39,691 nt of DNA from Irpex lacteus. Its lineage: Eukaryota > Basidiomycota > Agaricomycetes > Polyporales > Irpicaceae. The stretch spans positions 1 through 39,691 of the forward strand of contig MQVO02000091.1 of the NCBI GenBank assembly GCA_001986395.2, given 5' to 3'. The position numbers and the translations under genes are program-made. Of this stretch, positions 10,887-21,204 are shown piece after piece. The notes below the pieces were generated by a model, which saw nothing but the letters and a program-made list of their open reading frames with translations, had not been told where the DNA came from and ran no database searches. Each line of letters opens with the position of its first letter. Position 1 is the stretch's first letter.

Positions 10887-11450
10887 TTAAGGTAAAACCC
10901 CCCCTTTTTTAATAATAATACAAAAAGGATTAATGACTAAATCACAAGTACAGGAAATCCGGTAATAAATCCAAAATCTTTTAAAATAAAATTTATCACG
11001 GAGAAGCTTATCAGTGGTATCATAAAGATGACCATCCAATTGACCTATTGTCTGATCAATCCCTCTATCCACACTTTCATCATTAAGTACTGTTCGAGTT
11101 GTGCTAAAATAACGCTTAGCATTTGCGTTTACAAACACCTTAAAACCTTGCCCTTGACAAGCTAAATCTTTGAGTTTCCCCCTTAACTATGACGAGCAAG
11201 ATGTTACGATGAGGCACGACGTCACATATACCATCATTAACTTTCTGTTCAATAACCATAATTAGTTTATTATAGACAATTATCCCCTTATAACTAGTTA
11301 ATGTATTACATTAAATTCGTACATCCTTACTATAAAATAAACCTCAACCCTCGGATGTTTTATACATTTTATAATAGTTTGCTACAGAGCCACCTCGAAC
11401 ATATAGATTTATATCATACGCTGCTTTTAAATACACAAAGAAATACATTT
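10887..11450 (-). pseudogene. IR2-encoded protein remnant, left copy
   Basis: This is the mirror of the plus-strand remnant at 33385-33995. The longest open part (10887-11138) reads FVNANAKRYFSTTRTVLNDE and then SVDRGIDQTIGQLDGHLYD. Here its C-terminus stops earlier than in the right copy because of one base fewer in the C7/G7 tract near 10905. See the right copy for the extended reading. Family unknown. Confidence 0.45.
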
Positions 11451-11520
11451 TATAGCTCCCATAATCCTCTCCTCCATTGAAATAAATTTAAAGATTCTCC
11501 CTCCCCTAAAAATAAAAGTT

Positions 11521-11793
11521 AAAATAAAAGGATAAAGTGTGTTTTATTTAAATTGGTTAATGTAAGCCCAATTTGTTTTTGACAGTTAATTCGATTAAAC
11601 CTTTTTGGATTATATAAGGATGTTTTTAAACTTAATTTCTCTTCCATATCAAAAGGATAAGCTTATCCTTTTTTTTTTTATTTAATAATTTGTATACAAA
11701 TAAACGAATCACAACTTTATCCTCGAGTTAATATATACTATGGTTATTTGTCAGTATAGTTTATTGTTAGACACAAATAATACCCACTTTTAA
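11521..11793. other. spacer
   Basis: A+T-rich sequence with a T10 run near 11671-11680 paired with nearby AAGGATAAGC to form a weak hairpin. No gene is seen. Confidence 0.4.
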
Positions 11794-12352
<559 letters not shown>

Positions 12353-12356
<4 letters not shown>

Positions 12357-12517
12357 ATTATTACTATAACTATCCTCTTACAAGAATACTGAGAGTTATA
12401 GGGGGAGTAGAAGCAGTAGTCGTATTGTTAAAGAAACATTTGCTTTGCCCATATCCTCTGGATATTATTTTAGCTTTTATAGCTTTAGTTCAATTTACCC
12501 AGACCCCACAAAAACTA
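12353..12517 (+). pseudogene. membrane-protein remnant, unrecognised
   Basis: Directly abutting the cox1 relic on the opposite strand, one frame reads DYYYNYPLTRILRVIGGVEA, VVLLKKHLLCPYPLDIILA and FIALVQFTQT, then enters the palindrome at 12504. The pattern (basic, then two hydrophobic stretches with YP-L repeats) is protein-like. I suspect the N-terminal part of a Gly/Ala-rich membrane ORF of the kind at 7824-8849, but the two do not overlap in sequence, so this is only inference. Confidence 0.3.
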
Positions 12518-12551
12518 GTTAGAATTAATTATAATTCCTAGTTTTTTGGGG
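12504..12551. repeat. dispersed palindromic element
   Basis: CCCCACAAAAACTAGTTAG at the left pairs with CCTAGTTTTTTGGGG at the right around an A/T loop. The element terminates the coding remnant to its left. Confidence 0.85.
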
Positions 12552-12646
12552 AAGCTTTATTTTAATTAAATTGAGTGGTTTATCTCTCTTGTTTCTGCTC
12601 TTCTTTGTTGATGTGTAATTTCATTTGCACCTGGGTAACCATCGTA

Positions 12647-12733
12647 GACCACAACTATGGATTCATTCTTACATTAGCAATTAGTAGTGTGGGTGTATTT
12701 GGTACTCTTCTTGCTGGAGACTATAATCAATAA
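12647..12733 (+). pseudogene. nad1: nad1 fragment
   Basis: A 28-codon stretch reads DHNYGFILTLAISSVGVFGT and then LLAG, matching the conserved ND1 segment that normally continues WSANSKYAF. Here it breaks after LLAG and stops within five codons. It is a relic of complex I subunit 1 exon sequence; the working nad1 is not in this window. Confidence 0.65.
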
Positions 12734-13394
12734 ATCAATAATAATAAACTATTATATTAATTCTTTTATTTTAGTTAAAAACCGGGGGGAACTGTTTACT
12801 GTATGTAACACTAACACAGTATTGGAGTAGTTATATTTCTACAAAGTATACCCTACAATTACAATCTTAACAGATATTAACAGAGATATTAACTTGTTAT
12901 AAACTTCATAATGTTAAGTTATGATTAGGTATGGTAATAAAAAATGAGATATAAAGTAAGGAATAGTAAGCTTCTACTACTCAAACATATAAAAAAGTTT
13001 GGGGAAAAGTATATTCACAGTAATATAATGTGCAGTTTGACAGTGTAAGTGTAGTAGTTTAGCTCTTATAACTAAAAATAAATTAAATTTGGGTCTCCCT
13101 ATCTTATAATTTATTTCAGGAGAGAGGGAGTTACATTATAGAATACACATTCTTTTTGTTTACTTTTTCTTTAAGAGAACTGAAAAAACATAAAAACTAC
13201 TCTAAGACTATTTAGATTACTAGCGAAACTATAAAAGTTGTATAACCCTTGGATTCGGTGGTTATAGAAAGCAATGATCTCGTGATGCGAGAAATTGACT
13301 AAGAGAAAAAATAATAAAAATGAATAAATTCAATATCTTTTTATTCTTTCATTATACACAATTGATTAGTTTTGTAAGAGTTCAAATAAGTAAT
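12734..13394. other. spacer with structured stretch
   Basis: This contains two A+T-rich parts and, at about 13200-13310, a more balanced stretch with several short complementary pieces. It might be the 3' part of a degenerate intron, but I could not identify a conserved intron core. A 27-base phrase at 12756-12782 (ATTCTTTTATTTTAGTTAAA...) recurs at 13419-13445 next to the LAGLIDADG fragment. Confidence 0.3.
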
Positions 13395-13590
13395 AAATTT
13401 AATTTGGGGGGAAGGGTTAATTCTTTTATTTTAGTTAAAAACCATTGATCTTTTCTATCCAATAAAACACCAGTATATATATTTAGTTTAGTATTAATAG
13501 CTAAAGCTAAACTTTCTACATCTGATTTAGAATAACTGTTTGTGTATATTCTAACTCTATTTCTACCTTTATCAAAATTATATTTATTTT
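13395..13590 (-). pseudogene. LAGLIDADG homing endonuclease C-terminal fragment
   Basis: The minus strand reads DKGRNRVRIYTNSYSKSDVE, SLALAINTKLNIYTGVLLDR and KDQWFLTKIKEL. The RIYTNS(F/Y)SKxDV...LAxAINxKxxI pattern is characteristic of the second LAGLIDADG_2 repeat of fungal mitochondrial intron endonucleases. The catalytic LAGLIDADG helices are absent, so it cannot cut DNA. The host intron and exon are not recognisable nearby. Confidence 0.62.
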
Positions 13591-14294
13591 ATATTTATCT
13601 TTTCTTTATGATTTTAATTTAGGTATATTCTATTTGTTAGCCGTATCATCTTTAGCAACTTAATTTATAAGGAATACTCTTAGCCGGATGCCGCCAGTAC
13701 CAAAATAATAGTAAGTTGTGATTTATATTTTTTATATGAAAGTGTAAGCTTTTTACTTCTTTTATGTTGAGGACTCCAATTATTTAATAATAATACATAT
13801 TATTTACTCTCCTGTGACTGTGTAATTTATTTAATTTTATTTTAAGTAGAGGGTCCCCCTATTAAATTTTATTTATTATCATAGCAATATATTTCTTATC
13901 TTATTACATCTTTATTAATTTAATTCATTTTATTTATTTTACACTTATAAATAGTAAACAATAATATTCCGTTTATATTAGTTATAAATCAAATTAAAAA
14001 TAGCAATCAATCCTATACACTAACCATTTTATGGAATTGTAGTATACCTAGCTATTTTAAAACAAATTATTATAATTTAATATAAACAAAAATTTAATAT
14101 ATAAAAATGGAAAATATATTAAAAAAAGGGAGGGTGTGATTTTTAATTAAATCAGCTACAGTACATCAATCTTTAAAATTAAAAAATTTTTACCCAAGGG
14201 ACACTCTTATTTTACCAAAGAAAATAGTGATAAAAAGAAGAGTGACTTTATTATTTTTCTTCAATTAACTATATTTTTATTCTTTAACATTACT
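13591..14294. other. A+T-rich spacer
   Basis: No gene is seen. It includes a copy of the GACTGTGTAATTTATTTAAT repeat at 13817-13851 and the phrase TATAAACAAAAATTTAATAT near 14085, which recurs near 14561. Confidence 0.4.
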
Positions 14295-14340
14295 CCCCAA
14301 AAAACTAGTTAGAATTATTTCTAATTCCTAGTTTTTTGGG
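14295..14340. repeat. dispersed palindromic element
   Basis: CCCCAAAAAACTAGTTAG pairs with CTAGTTTTTTGGG, with AATTA TTT CTAATT forming the inner stem and loop. This is one of the cleanest copies. Confidence 0.9.
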
Positions 14341-14749
14341 TCATTATTATTTATTATAATAGTTAAAATAACTTTATTATCTTTATTTTTCTTTATATTC
14401 TCTTTAATCTTTAGCTTTACTCAAAAGGGGCTAGTCGTAGTTCAAATGATCTAGTTTTAGTTAGTTAAATAAAGAAGATAGTAAAGTTACCTCTTCGATC
14501 TTTAGTTTCACTCATTAGACTGATTGCTAAAGTTCAAATTATTAATAGTTTGGGAATATAAACAAAAATTAAATATATAAAATGGAAGACTAACCGTCCA
14601 CCTATTTTTTTTATTATCTAATTTATTTTGTTCCCTCCCTCCCTAATTCTTTTATTTAAATATAATATAAAATTTTACTATAATTCCTTACAAAAATAAT
14701 GTAGACTTAGTTGCTCACTTAATCTTATTTACTTTATTTACTTAACCTT

Positions 14750-14789
14750 CCCCAAAAAACTAATTATTTCTAATTCCTAGTTTTTTGGG
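14750..14789. repeat. dispersed palindromic element (shorter form)
   Basis: CCCCAAAAAACTAATTATTT starts it and CTAGTTTTTTGGG ends it. It lies directly at the end of a cob-like coding remnant. Confidence 0.85.
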
Positions 14790-14790
14790 A

Positions 14791-14900
14791 TTAGCTAATT
14801 CAACTAAACTATTTTTTAATAAACTAACTAATGGTACTATAATTAAGAAATGTGCAAAGTATAGAACTGTATTTATTTGTTAAAATTCTATAAATGAAAA
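14791..14900 (-). pseudogene. cob: cytochrome b C-terminal-like fragment
   Basis: The minus strand reads [20 protein letters not shown] followed by KNSLVELA, up to the palindrome at 14750-14789. The final transmembrane helix of fungal cytochrome b has this form (xxLYFxxFLIIxPxxSxxE). An in-frame TAA precedes it. The length is too short for certainty. Confidence 0.42.
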
Positions 14901-14922
14901 CTCTATAAATAAAATTTTTACG

Positions 14923-15138
14923 TTGCTCCACCTCCTAGATAAAGGACAAATTGGAGGTACTGTTTACGGACGTTATGTTTCTTTAGTTTATACTTTATTC
15001 ATGGAAAAACAAAATAATATTGTAACAGCCAATAAGAGATTATATCCTTTTACAGAAGTGAATCCGTTTATGAGTTGGAGTGAGAAATTGTCAATGGTTT
15101 TATACGGTGATTCACCTGAAGCTAAGATCTTAAGGTAA
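14923..15138 (+). pseudogene. C-terminal fragment of the Trp-rich unknown family
   Basis: A 71-codon open frame starting at TTG reads GRYVSLVYTLFMEKQNNIVT, then KRLYPFTEVNPFMSWSEKLS and MVLYGDSPEAKILR. Its end aligns with residues from the gene at 34649-36415: RAQFPYTMDNPHDNWFNRLR then LAVFGESNSERLVERD. The shared pattern is (K/R)xxxPFTxxNP...W..(K/R)L...(V/L)(Y/F)G(D/E)S. It is therefore a diverged or truncated relative of that protein. No function is known to me. Confidence 0.45.
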
Positions 15139-15665
15139 AATATAATTTACCATTTATATATACCTATAGTTAATTCTCTAATAATAATTTAATATAAAGA
15201 TTAATAAATGCTAGTTAAAGTTTAATAGAGTTATATTTGGAATAGTAATAAATGAGTTATTAAATAAATTAGTATATCAGTGCAAAGTAAATAAAAAGTG
15301 AAAGAGAGAGTATAATTCTTTAGTCTTGCACAGAAAAAGAAAAAGAGTAAAGTAAAAAAAAAATCCTAGCAATAAGCTTATATAAAAATAACTATCTGTT
15401 TTTTAGTTGGAAATGGATTAGAGTTGTCATAAAGTTATAGGGCATATGTAACTAAGTAGTGCAGTGGTAAGAGGAAAGTGTGTATAGATTAAATATAATA
15501 AAAAATTAAAGTAGTGATATAAATTAAAATTATTTATTTTAACAGATTAAAATTTTACTATATTTATTTTCTTTAGTAAAGATTATTTACAAGGATAGGA
15601 GGATAAATCAAGAGAGTCAGTAATTAATTATCTAAGTTATACAGTTTACTTCTATGAACCTATAC
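15139..15665. other. A+T-rich spacer
   Basis: No gene is seen. It is rich in A and G on this strand near 15300-15350. Confidence 0.4.
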
Positions 15666-15740
15666 CCTCCCCAAAAAACATCCCCAAAAACTAGGTATTA
15701 TAAATAATTCTAACTAGTTTTTTTGGGGATTATTTCTACT
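15666..15740. repeat. palindromic element shared with the IR2 edge
   Basis: The hairpin is at 15682-15728. Together with the preceding CCCCAAAAAACATCCCC and the following ATTATTTCTAC, it repeats the IR2 outer edge (10669-10736) for about 70 bases in direct orientation. It is a third, solitary copy of that edge. Confidence 0.85.
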
Positions 15741-15779
15741 CTTAAGGTAAAATATAATTAGAGCTGCAACCCTAGAATA

Positions 15780-16192
<413 letters not shown>

Positions 16193-16329
16193 TTATAGTT
16201 GTGAAGGTCTATGCTAATTATATTACCCTAACTATCTCTACAGTAGTATTAATTCTATCACTACAGATATGGTATTCCTTCTATATTTCTTTAAGTTAAT
16301 ATAAAGCAGTAGAGGATTATGTTACCTTA

Positions 16330-16497
16330 TTGTCATCTACATATGGAGCCATTAATCTATACATAGTTATACTTACTACCTTTATAACGCCTATCTATGT
16401 ACTAGCTAGTTGGAATAATGTATATCATAATGTACCTGCATTTATAATTGCTATATTTGTAGTGCTAGATATTCTTCTTTTTGATATTTTATTTTAA
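16330..16497 (+). pseudogene. nad4: nad4 internal fragment, IR1 left copy
   Basis: Reads YGAINLYIVILTTFITPIYV, ASWNNVYHNVPAFIIAIFVV and LDILLFDILF, then TAA. It aligns with the intact nad4 (GISLYYVLLTTFITPIALLS, then IALFVVLDLFLFYIFF) with an internal deletion of about 19 residues after the WNN/FNN block. The codon choice (CTA, GTA) differs from the intact gene. It cannot encode a working subunit. Confidence 0.72.
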
Positions 16498-16576
16498 GTA
16501 CCTCCCCTATTCTTTTTATTAATAATTACCTTCATTTGTTCGATCCACCGCATGTAGCTGTGAAGCTTCAGTCCTG

Positions 16577-16810
16577 TCAGAGGGTGAAGCCCGGAGAATA
16601 GAAGAAAGTAACCACTGTTGTCAGATCCCGTAGTGAAGTCATAACCAAAGTATTATAACCATCTGATGTGTGAATCTTTACACGAGTGTTAAATAGTAGC
16701 CGCAGTGCTTCAAACAGTACTAGATGTGGACGTTGCTTCAGACTAAAACAGAAATCACCGTTGGACTTAATATGGAAGGATCCTTCAGCAATAGTAAATC
16801 CTACTACCAT
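16577..16810 (-). pseudogene. LAGLIDADG-type endonuclease fragment, IR1 left copy
   Basis: Reads MVVGFTIAEGSFHIKSNGDF, CFSLKQRPHLVLFEALRLLF and NTRVKIHTSDGYNTLVMTSL. VGFTIAEGSF corresponds to a LAGLIDADG helix (GFxxxEGSF), followed by the usual FxxxQxxxxxxLxxxLxxLF block. Codon style is the higher-G+C imported style. Its start is the last codon before a half palindrome (16811-16834), which truncates it. Confidence 0.68.
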
Positions 16811-16837
16811 CCAAAAAAACTAGTTAGAATTATTTTA

Positions 16838-17515
16838 GGGTACAGACTGTGTAATTTATTTAATTTTATTTTAAGTAGAGGGTCTATTTAACAATATAAT
16901 TCTAACTAATACCCTTTGTGGAATATGGATAGACTAAGTAAATAGCTATCTTATTATTTATTCTAATTCTCTTTAACCTAAAGGATAATAAATACTCTAT
17001 TTATTTAACTGAGTGTCCTCCCTCCAATTAACTTGGGTTCCAAAGAGTTAAGATTAGTACTAGAGGGATTCCCCCTTGTGTCCTCCCTCCAATTAACTTA
17101 CAAATAATAACTAAAGAATCAGAGTCCCAAAAACACTAGGAATTAGAATTCATTCTAATTAGTTTTTTGGGGGATTGTTAGAATAAGAATAAATTTAATT
17201 AAACAATTAAAATAAATTAATGTTTGTTCTCTCAAAGATGAGTAAAGTTAAAGAATTTAAAGGGAGCTAGCGATTAATAATAAATAATCTTAGAATAATA
17301 TTTTTATAATTATTTAACTCTTTTCCCTACTCTATTTATTTAACTCTTCAAAAGAATAATAGTTTATTGTAATCACTCTCCACTCCACTTTAGTGGCTAG
17401 TGGCTTAATAAATTATTTAATTATTTTGGTAGGGGTTATTAAAATTTAATTAAATTTTAATTAGGGCACCTATAATAACATTAAGACAAACTGATCTGAT
17501 AGTTATAGTAGCTTA
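16838..17515. other. IR1 interior spacer with tandem phrases
   Basis: This contains the GACTGTGTAATTTATTTAAT repeat (16848-16882), a 21-base phrase (TGTCCTCCCTCCAATTAACT) present twice at about 17016 and 17079, a full palindrome at 17126-17173, and the A/T palindrome TTAAAATTTAATTAAATTTT near 17440-17462. No coding sequence is seen. Confidence 0.5.
17126..17173. repeat. dispersed palindromic element
   Basis: CCCAAAAACACTAGGAATTA pairs with AATTAGTTTTTTGGGGG around GAATTC. The mirror copy lies at 38668-38715. Confidence 0.88.
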
Positions 17516-17650
17516 GAGTTCTTTATCTCATATGGCTGTATGTATATTAAGTATATTCTCTTATAGTATCACAGGTTTAACTGGTAGTTTAGTATTATCA
17601 GTAGCTCATGGTTTTGTATCATCAGGTCTACTTATTAAAGTAGGAGAAAG
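17516..17650 (+). pseudogene. nad4: nad4 internal fragment, IR1 left copy
   Basis: Reads SLSHMAVCILSIFSYSITGL, TGSLVLSVAHGFVSSGLLIK, then VGE. It aligns with SICHMAVVILGLFSNTIIGI and AHGFVSPALFICVGG of the intact nad4. It is a separate piece of the same gene as 16330-16497, with the intervening part deleted, and the frame decays after VGE. Confidence 0.75.
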
Positions 17651-17735
17651 GGGAATAAGATTAAAAAGAAAGAAAGACTGTGTAATTTATTTAATTTTAT
17701 TTTAAGTAGATTAAAAAAGTATTGATTGTCTTTAT

Positions 17736-18014
17736 TTGCATCAACAAAATCTCAGTCTCAGTAAAGTATTTCTAGTGCATGTGTTAGAAGTGTTGTTGGT
17801 AGTACTCAGCAGTGAACTGGTATGTATAGAAAAGTATAATAAAGATTTAGAAAGTGGAGTAATAAGTAATGAATGTAAATTTTTAGAGTACCGTAGTGAA
17901 AACAATCTATATCTCTCTAATGAGGAATTAATATTATTGGGTTTAGAATTAGTTATTCTTCTATCAAATAACAGTAATTTAATAGAAGTTAAGGTAATAA
18001 AAAGGATAAATTAA
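17736..18014 (+). CDS. 92-codon ORF in IR1, left copy, unrecognised
   Basis: An open frame reads SLSKVFLVHVLEVLLVVLSS, ECKFLEYRSENNLYLSNEEL and ILLGLELVILLSNNSNLIEV. It is Leu/Val/Glu-rich and has no motif that I know. It follows directly on the junction phrase TTAAAAAAGTATTGATTGTC and TTTATTTGCA. It is identical in the right arm. It could be a short real gene or an internal piece of a larger decayed one that continues at 18085-18375. Confidence 0.35.
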   Translation: MHQQNLSLSKVFLVHVLEVLLVVLSSELVCIEKYNKDLESGVISNECKFLEYRSENNLYLSNEELILLGLELVILLSNNSNLIEVKVIKRIN

Positions 18015-18084
18015 AAAAGTACTTCCAACAAAGAGCCTAGTTTTTTTGGATAGATTTATAAACCATTCTATACTTTTATCTGTT

Positions 18085-18375
18085 ATCTAGAAATTATACA
18101 AAGAGTTATTGAAAATGAAAAACAAGATTTTACTGTTATACATAGACATAATAATATATCTGATGCATACGTAGAAAGAATTATAAATACATTCCAACAT
18201 CTTACATGAAAATGGGCGTTGTGTTCTAGTATTATATAATATATCTATAAACTCGAAGAATATAAAAATATAGCTAAAATAATACATAATACTATTCTTG
18301 ATAGAGAATACCCTGCCGATTATATAGATAAAAGTACAAATATATTATATTCGGATTGATGCAAATGGTACTCGT
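18085..18375 (+). pseudogene. coding remnant in IR1, left copy
   Basis: With TGA read as tryptophan, one frame reads EIIQRVIENEKQDFTVIHRH, NNISDAYVERIINTFQHLTW then KWALCSSII. After a break it continues as YKNIAKIIHNTILDREYPAD and YIDKSTNILYSDW. This looks like real protein; the open frame on the opposite strand is its shadow. The family is unknown. It ends just before another TTAAAAAAGTATTGATTGTC phrase (18397). Confidence 0.38.
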
Positions 18376-18620
18376 CTTGACACTCCCCCCTAAATTAAAA
18401 AAGTATTGATTGTCTTTATTTGCTTTTATCGGAGATTCCTCATTCTAGTAAACTTTATTACTATACAAATATATCGTATTATTCCCTTCATATCTTAAGG
18501 TTCCAATCCCCTTTAGCTTTACAAGTATTTGATGAGACTATATTTAAGATTAGAAGACTGATTATCCTCCAACCACGACCTCTTAGATTCTAAGTGGATT
18601 GTCTTAATACTCAGATAATC

Positions 18621-19543
18621 TTCTAGGAGGTCTGGTTAACTTCCTACCATTTACCTACACAGCTATCCTTATCGGATCTCTATCTCTAATGGCTCTACCA
18701 TTTATGACAGGGTTCTACAGTAAGGATCTAATCCTTGAAGTAGCTCTAGGACAATACGAAGTATCTGGTACAATGGCATACTGGCTGGGAACAATTTCAG
18801 CTGTATTCACAGCCTTCTATTCATTCCGACTAGTATCACTAACATTCTTTACAACACCTAATGCCCCTAAGGGTTACTATCTACATGCTCACGAAGCACC
18901 TATGATCATTGTAATTCCTCTGGTAATTCTATCAATCATGTCAATTGTATTTGGTTACATTGCAAAGGACATGTATGTGGGAGTAGGTACAGATTTCCTA
19001 TCAACTGCTCTATACCAACACCCTAACCACATTACACTGATTGAAGCTGAATTCGGACTACCTCTACTAATGAAGCTACTACCTGCTATTGGTAGCCTAT
19101 TCGGTGCTGGTCTAGCACTATATCTATACCATGTGGTACCTGCATTCACAATTGGTCTAACAAACGGACCTATTGGATATGCTGTATACTCATTCCTTAA
19201 CGCAAAGTGGTACTGGGACGCACTATTCAACGGTTTCATTATCAGTGCTTCACTACGAGTTGGACTTGTTATCTCTAAGGTTCTTGACCGAGGAGTTATC
19301 GAACTAGCTGGACCATACGGTCTAAGTACAGTTCTAACAGGAACAGGTCGATCTGTAGCTGCTTACGACACAGGTGTTATTACATCATACGCTCTATACA
19401 TCATGCTAGGGCTTGTATCACTAATCGGATCATTTAAGAACAGTACTCGAACACTTATTGAAACAGGACAATGTACTACTGCTAATAAGAAGGGTGCTCT
19501 AACAGTACAAGTATGGATTAGTCAACGAACTACTGCAATTTAA
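18621..19543 (+). pseudogene. nad5: nad5 3' part, foreign codon style
   Basis: Starting immediately after the IR1 edge, the frame reads [57 protein letters not shown], then KWYWDALFNGFIISASLRV and [20 protein letters not shown] up to a stop at 19541. This is the C-terminal half of ND5 and aligns throughout with the resident nad5 at 4554-5500 without any frameshift. It differs at many residues and uses CTA, CGA, ATC and TAC codons. The last about 35 residues (SFKNSTRTLIETGQ onward) depart from ND5. It lacks the N-terminal half, so it is a relic of an imported or divergent copy. Confidence 0.88.
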
Positions 19544-19586
19544 TCATCAATACTCCCCATCAATTAAGTTTAAGTTTTAATTAAAA

Positions 19587-19808
19587 GTGGGTAAAATGGA
19601 GACGGAAGAGGTAGATAAAATCAAGGGTCAGATGGCTCATTGCAGAGAAACCGGGTTGCATTTTAATATTTATAGTGGGAAATATCCTATTCATTTACAA
19701 CTTACCCCTCATAATGCCGAAAATACTCATGACAGTGTCATGAATGGGCCTAATTATAGAGATTATGGGGTTATGCCTAATTTAATAAATGAAAATGGGG
19801 TCCTATAG
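19587..19808 (+). pseudogene. 73-codon ORF, unrecognised
   Basis: Reads KMETEEVDKIKGQMAHCRET, GLHFNIYSGKYPIHLQLTPH and NAENTHDSVMNGPNYRDYGV, ending where it meets the antisense nad4L fragment. The polar composition with many His and Asn is protein-like. No known family is recognised. It probably is the 5' or internal part of an accessory gene cut by rearrangement. Confidence 0.33.
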
Positions 19809-19942
19809 CACTTTCAGCTCCTGCAGTAGCAATAATAATAATAATTGAATAAATTTGTCCAATTGTATCGTTATCATTATAAGCCATAACTAGAACTAGA
19901 ATGGTTACAGAAAGAAGCATCAGTTCAATAATCACAATGAGT
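19803..19942 (-). pseudogene. nad4L: nad4L fragment
   Basis: The minus strand reads LIVIIELMLLSVTILVLVMA, then YNDNDTIGQIYSIIIIIATA and GAESAIG. This matches IIAIEIMLLAVTLLVLITS and GVGQTLSIFIISIAGAESVIG of the resident nad4L. It is truncated at both ends and divergent in sequence, so it is a second, non-functional copy. Confidence 0.8.
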
Positions 19943-19995
19943 TAAATTAAAAAATAATTAGATATATAATTAAAATATAAAATAAAATAAGAGAA

Positions 19996-20228
19996 TTATT
20001 TTATGGGAGCCTCTGTTACCTCCATTATTTACACCACTGTTACCTCCAATATTTCCACCACTGTTCCCGCTATTACCATTATTATTACTAGCATTATCAT
20101 TTCTTCTCCCACGTATACTTTGTTCAACTGCAGCTCCAGCACCTACAACACCAGCTCCTTTAACAATTCCATTGATAATTTTTTCACCTATTTTCTTTCC
20201 TGGATAAAAAAAGTAAAACTAACTAGCT
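19996..20228 (-). pseudogene. Gly/Ala- and Asn/Gly-rich coding remnant
   Basis: The minus strand reads GKKIGEKIINGIVKGAGVVG, AGAAVEQSIRGRRNDNASNN and NGNSGNSGGNIGGNSGVN. The first part resembles the Gly/Ala core of the ORF at 7824-8849 (GLGAGATFLGAGAA); the second is a low-complexity Asn/Gly/Ser tail. I infer a fragment of the same kind of accessory membrane protein. The plus-strand open frame over it is a shadow. Confidence 0.4.
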
Positions 20229-20301
20229 TGTGTGGGTAATTAAAATTTAATTAAATTTTAATAACTATCTTATTTTATTATTTTTGTCATCTTCCATCTC
20301 A

Positions 20302-20392
20302 CATTTGTGGTATTCGTATTCAACTATCAGGAAGACTTGCCACAGAACGAGTTATCCCTCGTGTTACGAAAAATGTGAATGTGTTTGGATAA
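20302..20392 (+). pseudogene. rps3: rps3 fragment, foreign codon style
   Basis: Reads HICGIRIQLSGRLATERVIP then RVTKNVNVFG and a stop. GIRIQLSGRL-TERVIPR is the conserved S3 C-terminal signature (compare YGIKVRLGGRILSQ in the resident rps3). Codons CGA, CGT, CTA and GCC contrast with the resident copy. It is about 30 codons long and plainly a relic. Confidence 0.75.
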
Positions 20393-20456
20393 TAAAAGTA
20401 AAGTAAAGAATATATGTCACCCTCTTCCGAGAGAAATAAAAGTTTTTCTTTTTATA

Positions 20457-20482
20457 ATTCTAACTAGTTTTTTTTGGGGATT
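20457..20482. repeat. half palindromic element
   Basis: TTCTAACTAGTTTTTTTTGG then GG, the right half of the element. It marks the exact end of the nad2 fragment that follows. Confidence 0.7.
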
Positions 20483-20483
20483 G

Positions 20484-20722
20484 TGTAACAGTAGTTGCAT
20501 GAATTAGACCTGAGTATAGTCCAACTCCTACAACAAATGATTTTAGAGACACTGTACTAAAACAATTGTATGATAGTGCTGCTGCAAATAGCAGTGCGAT
20601 AACTACGTTTCGTGTAAATAGAGTAGCTGAGATTGTAGCCTTTTGTACTAGAGCGTTTTGTGGTTCAGTAGAAATTGCTGTAGAAGATAGCGGAATCGCT
20701 AGTACAAGAGCAAAAAAGTAAT
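20484..20722 (-). pseudogene. nad2: nad2 N-terminal fragment, foreign codon style
   Basis: The minus strand reads YNYFFALVLAIPLSSTAIST, LFTRNVVIALLFAAALSYNC and SFVVGVGLYSGLIHATTVTQ. The last block matches the conserved ND2 segment (GxGxYxGLxxxTxxTQ), a complex I membrane subunit. Codons CTA, CGA, TAC and GCA mark it as the imported style. It is cut off exactly at the half palindrome (20457-20482). Confidence 0.62.
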
Positions 20723-21204
20723 TGTATGCTTGATTGAGTATGTACTATCGTCTAAGGATTGTGCCAGAAGCAAAATATAATATATACAAGTTACGCTGAT
20801 CGAACGAGTATTAACCGCTACTCTATATGATATAAGCTTTACTAGTAAGGCGAAAGTAATTACCATTATACAACACTTGCTTTCCATTGATAATGGTAGA
20901 GCACCGCAGAAGAGTAGAACTTTTATCGCCTTGTCTGAAGCAAGGTAGTTACCTTTAATCTAGCAGTGCTAGTATATTAGACTAGTGAGGGGACTTTAAC
21001 CTTTACGGCGTAGAAGCCACATGTTAAGCGAAGCTGTCACTCCTAAATACTGATTGTTTAGTATATTAATTAGTTTAATACTAGTGGTGGGACTTGAACC
21101 TTTAAGACCTTTTTGTCAACGCAACATAAATTAAAAAGGAGGGGGAGGACTAGGTTTACTTTTATTGCTTCAGGGCACAAGTTAATTCTTTTCTTTTCTA
21201 TTAC

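Larger units (their letters stand above)
10663..11520. repeat. IR2 left arm (inverted copy of 33313-34173)
   Basis: The reverse complement of this segment matches 33313-34173 nearly base for base. Paired positions sum to about 44834, with a drift of one or two bases from homopolymer differences. The outer edge (10663) lies in palindromic repeats. The inner edge (11520) lies in a 27-base phrase (AATAAATTTAAAGATTCTCC...) that also occurs alone near 22418-22442. Confidence 0.92.

Noticed and set aside
18087..18287. 66-codon minus-strand frame in IR1 (and its mirror at 37555-37755)
   Set aside because: Antisense shadow of the coding remnant read with TGA as Trp on the other strand; composition is Tyr/Phe/Ile noise.
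18955..19239. 94-codon minus-strand frame
   Set aside because: Antisense to the clean nad5 fragment.
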